Positions 63,249 through 64,000 of a stretch of DNA of 64,000 bases are shown here, in pieces. The stretch spans positions 1 through 64,000 of the forward strand of contig NZ_JAHDTI010000011.1 of assembly GCF_018531495.1 (NCBI RefSeq), written 5' to 3'. The notes below the pieces were generated by a model. The model was not told where the DNA came from. It saw only the letters and a list, made by a program, of their open reading frames with translations, and searched no databases. A program made the translations under genes and the position numbers. Source of the stretch: Nonomuraea sediminis. GTDB taxonomy: Bacteria; Actinomycetota; Actinomycetes; Streptosporangiales; Streptosporangiaceae. How positions within the stretch are numbered: position 1 is the first letter of the stretch; each line of letters begins with the position of its first letter.

Positions 63249-63258
63249 GCAGCACTCT

Positions 63259-64000
63259 TCATACTGGGCTCTCCGTGACGTAGCCGGTGGACTGCAGGGT
63301 GAACAGTCTGGCATAGGCGCCCTGGAGCTCCATCAGCTCCTCGTGCCGCCCCTGCTCGGCCACCCGGCCCTCCTCCAGCACGACCACCAGGTCGGCGTCC
63401 CTGACCGTGTTGAGCCGGTGCGAGATGAGCAGGCTCGTACGGCCGGCCCTGCTGTCGCGCATCCGGGTGTGGATGTCGTACTCGGCCTCCGGATCCAGGC
63501 CCGAGCTCGGCTCGTCCAGGATCATCAGCTCCGGCGCCTCGCGCAGCATCGCCCTGGCGATCGCCACCCGCTGCCACTGCCCGCCCGACAGCACCACGCC
63601 CGAGGCCCGCTCGTCCTCGTCCTCCTCGGACATCCCGAAGAACACGCGGGTCAGCAGCGTCTCGTAGCCCTGCGGCAGCGAGGCGAGCCGCTCGTGGACG
63701 CCCGCCTGCCGCGCCGCATCCTCCACCGCCTGCCTGTCGCCGATGCGGCGCAGGTCGCCCAGCCCGACGTTCTCGGCGGCCGACAGGTCGTAGGCCATGT
63801 GGTCCTGGAAGACCGCGCTCACCCTGGCGCGCAGCTCGGCCGGGTCCGCCTCGCGCAGGTCGACGCCGTCCCACAGGATCGCGCCCCTGGTCGGGTCGTA
63901 GAAGCGGCACAGCAGCTTGACCAGGGTGCTCTTGCCCGCCCCGTTGAGCCCGACCAGCGCGACGGCCCCGCCGTACGGGATGAACAGGTCGACGCCGCGC
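63259..64000 (-). CDS. ABC exporter, ATP-binding part (cut by right edge)
   Basis: The frame continues beyond 64000, so the N-terminal membrane domain, if present, is missing. The visible 246 C-terminal residues form a full nucleotide-binding domain: Walker A GLNGAGKST, Q-loop in VFQDHMAYDL, signature LSGGQWQRVAIARAML, Walker B MILDEPSSGLD and H-loop LISHRLNTV. An acidic EEDEDER insertion precedes the signature. It matches MdlB/SunT-type exporters with fused membrane domain. The tail runs on to SPV at 63259, and the adjacent signal peptidase suggests peptide export. Confidence 0.9.
   Translation of the reverse strand, partial: RGVDLFIPYGGAVALVGLNGAGKSTLVKLLCRFYDPTRGAILWDGVDLREADPAELRARVSAVFQDHMAYDLSAAENVGLGDLRRIGDRQAVEDAARQAGVHERLASLPQGYETLLTRVFFGMSEEDEDERASGVVLSGGQWQRVAIARAMLREAPELMILDEPSSGLDPEAEYDIHTRMRDSRAGRTSLLISHRLNTVRDADLVVVLEEGRVAEQGRHEELMELQGAYARLFTLQSTGYVTESPV

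Overview
The window is high-GC actinomycete chromosome. GTG and TTG starts, 4-nt ATGA/GTGA gene overlaps, TAT-type lipoproteins, a TIGR03086-type DinB protein, sugar ABC operons without their own ATPase and a B12-riboswitch-controlled class I ribonucleotide reductase all fit. The style resembles Streptosporangiaceae (Nonomuraea-like), but that placement is an impression. About 58 protein genes fill the window. I found no rRNA, tRNA, CRISPR array or insertion sequence.

Layout. 1-2.8 kb: the end of a secreted lysozyme-like gene, a TetR repressor and a divergent drug-type ABC exporter with tandem palindromic operators between them. 2.8-4.9 kb: a small unknown gene and glmS. 4.9-10.35 kb (minus strand): a tightly overlapping five-gene operon, the most interesting part of the window. 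It encodes a class III nucleotide cyclase with an FHA domain, a MotA/ExbB-like channel protein, an ExbD-like membrane protein with two Ig-like domains, a Ser/Thr kinase fused to a zinc ribbon and a formylglycine-generating-enzyme (FGE) fold, and a small three-helix membrane protein resembling Pycsar TM effectors (DUF5706). A Crp-family cyclic-nucleotide-binding regulator lies just upstream on the same strand behind its own terminator. I read this as an elaborated Pycsar-like signalling or defence module.

11.4-16.8 kb: an orphan TctC-type binding lipoprotein, then a cobalamin riboswitch controlling nrdAB, then an MscS channel. 16.8-21.5 kb: an EamA exporter divergent from a CGNR regulator, a short-chain dehydrogenase lacking its catalytic Tyr, a secreted glycosidase-like protein and an orphan unknown.

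21.6-35.2 kb: a ten-gene plus-strand catabolic operon plus a PucR regulator. It carries a peptide-type ABC importer (permeases and fused double ATPase), a creatinase-like M24 protein, a proline-iminopeptidase-like hydrolase, a glycine-betaine-type Rieske oxygenase, two sarcosine/D-amino-acid-oxidase-like flavoproteins and an S9 peptidase. It looks built for uptake and stepwise breakdown of a small N-methylated or peptide-like compound.

35.4-49.4 kb: carbohydrate genes (DeoR regulator, two DUF5107-TPR paralogues, a sugar ABC importer without ATPase, a secreted beta-helix protein), interrupted by a DinB protein, an AI-2E family protein, an ArsR/MFS pair and an acetyltransferase. 49.5-55.2 kb: two TetR-controlled divergent units, a cupin protein and an LtrA-like membrane protein. 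55.2-61.6 kb: a second sugar ABC importer of Lpl type divergent from a large DUF6067-like glycosidase. 61.6-64 kb: glgC, a small S26 signal peptidase and an ABC exporter cut by the right edge.
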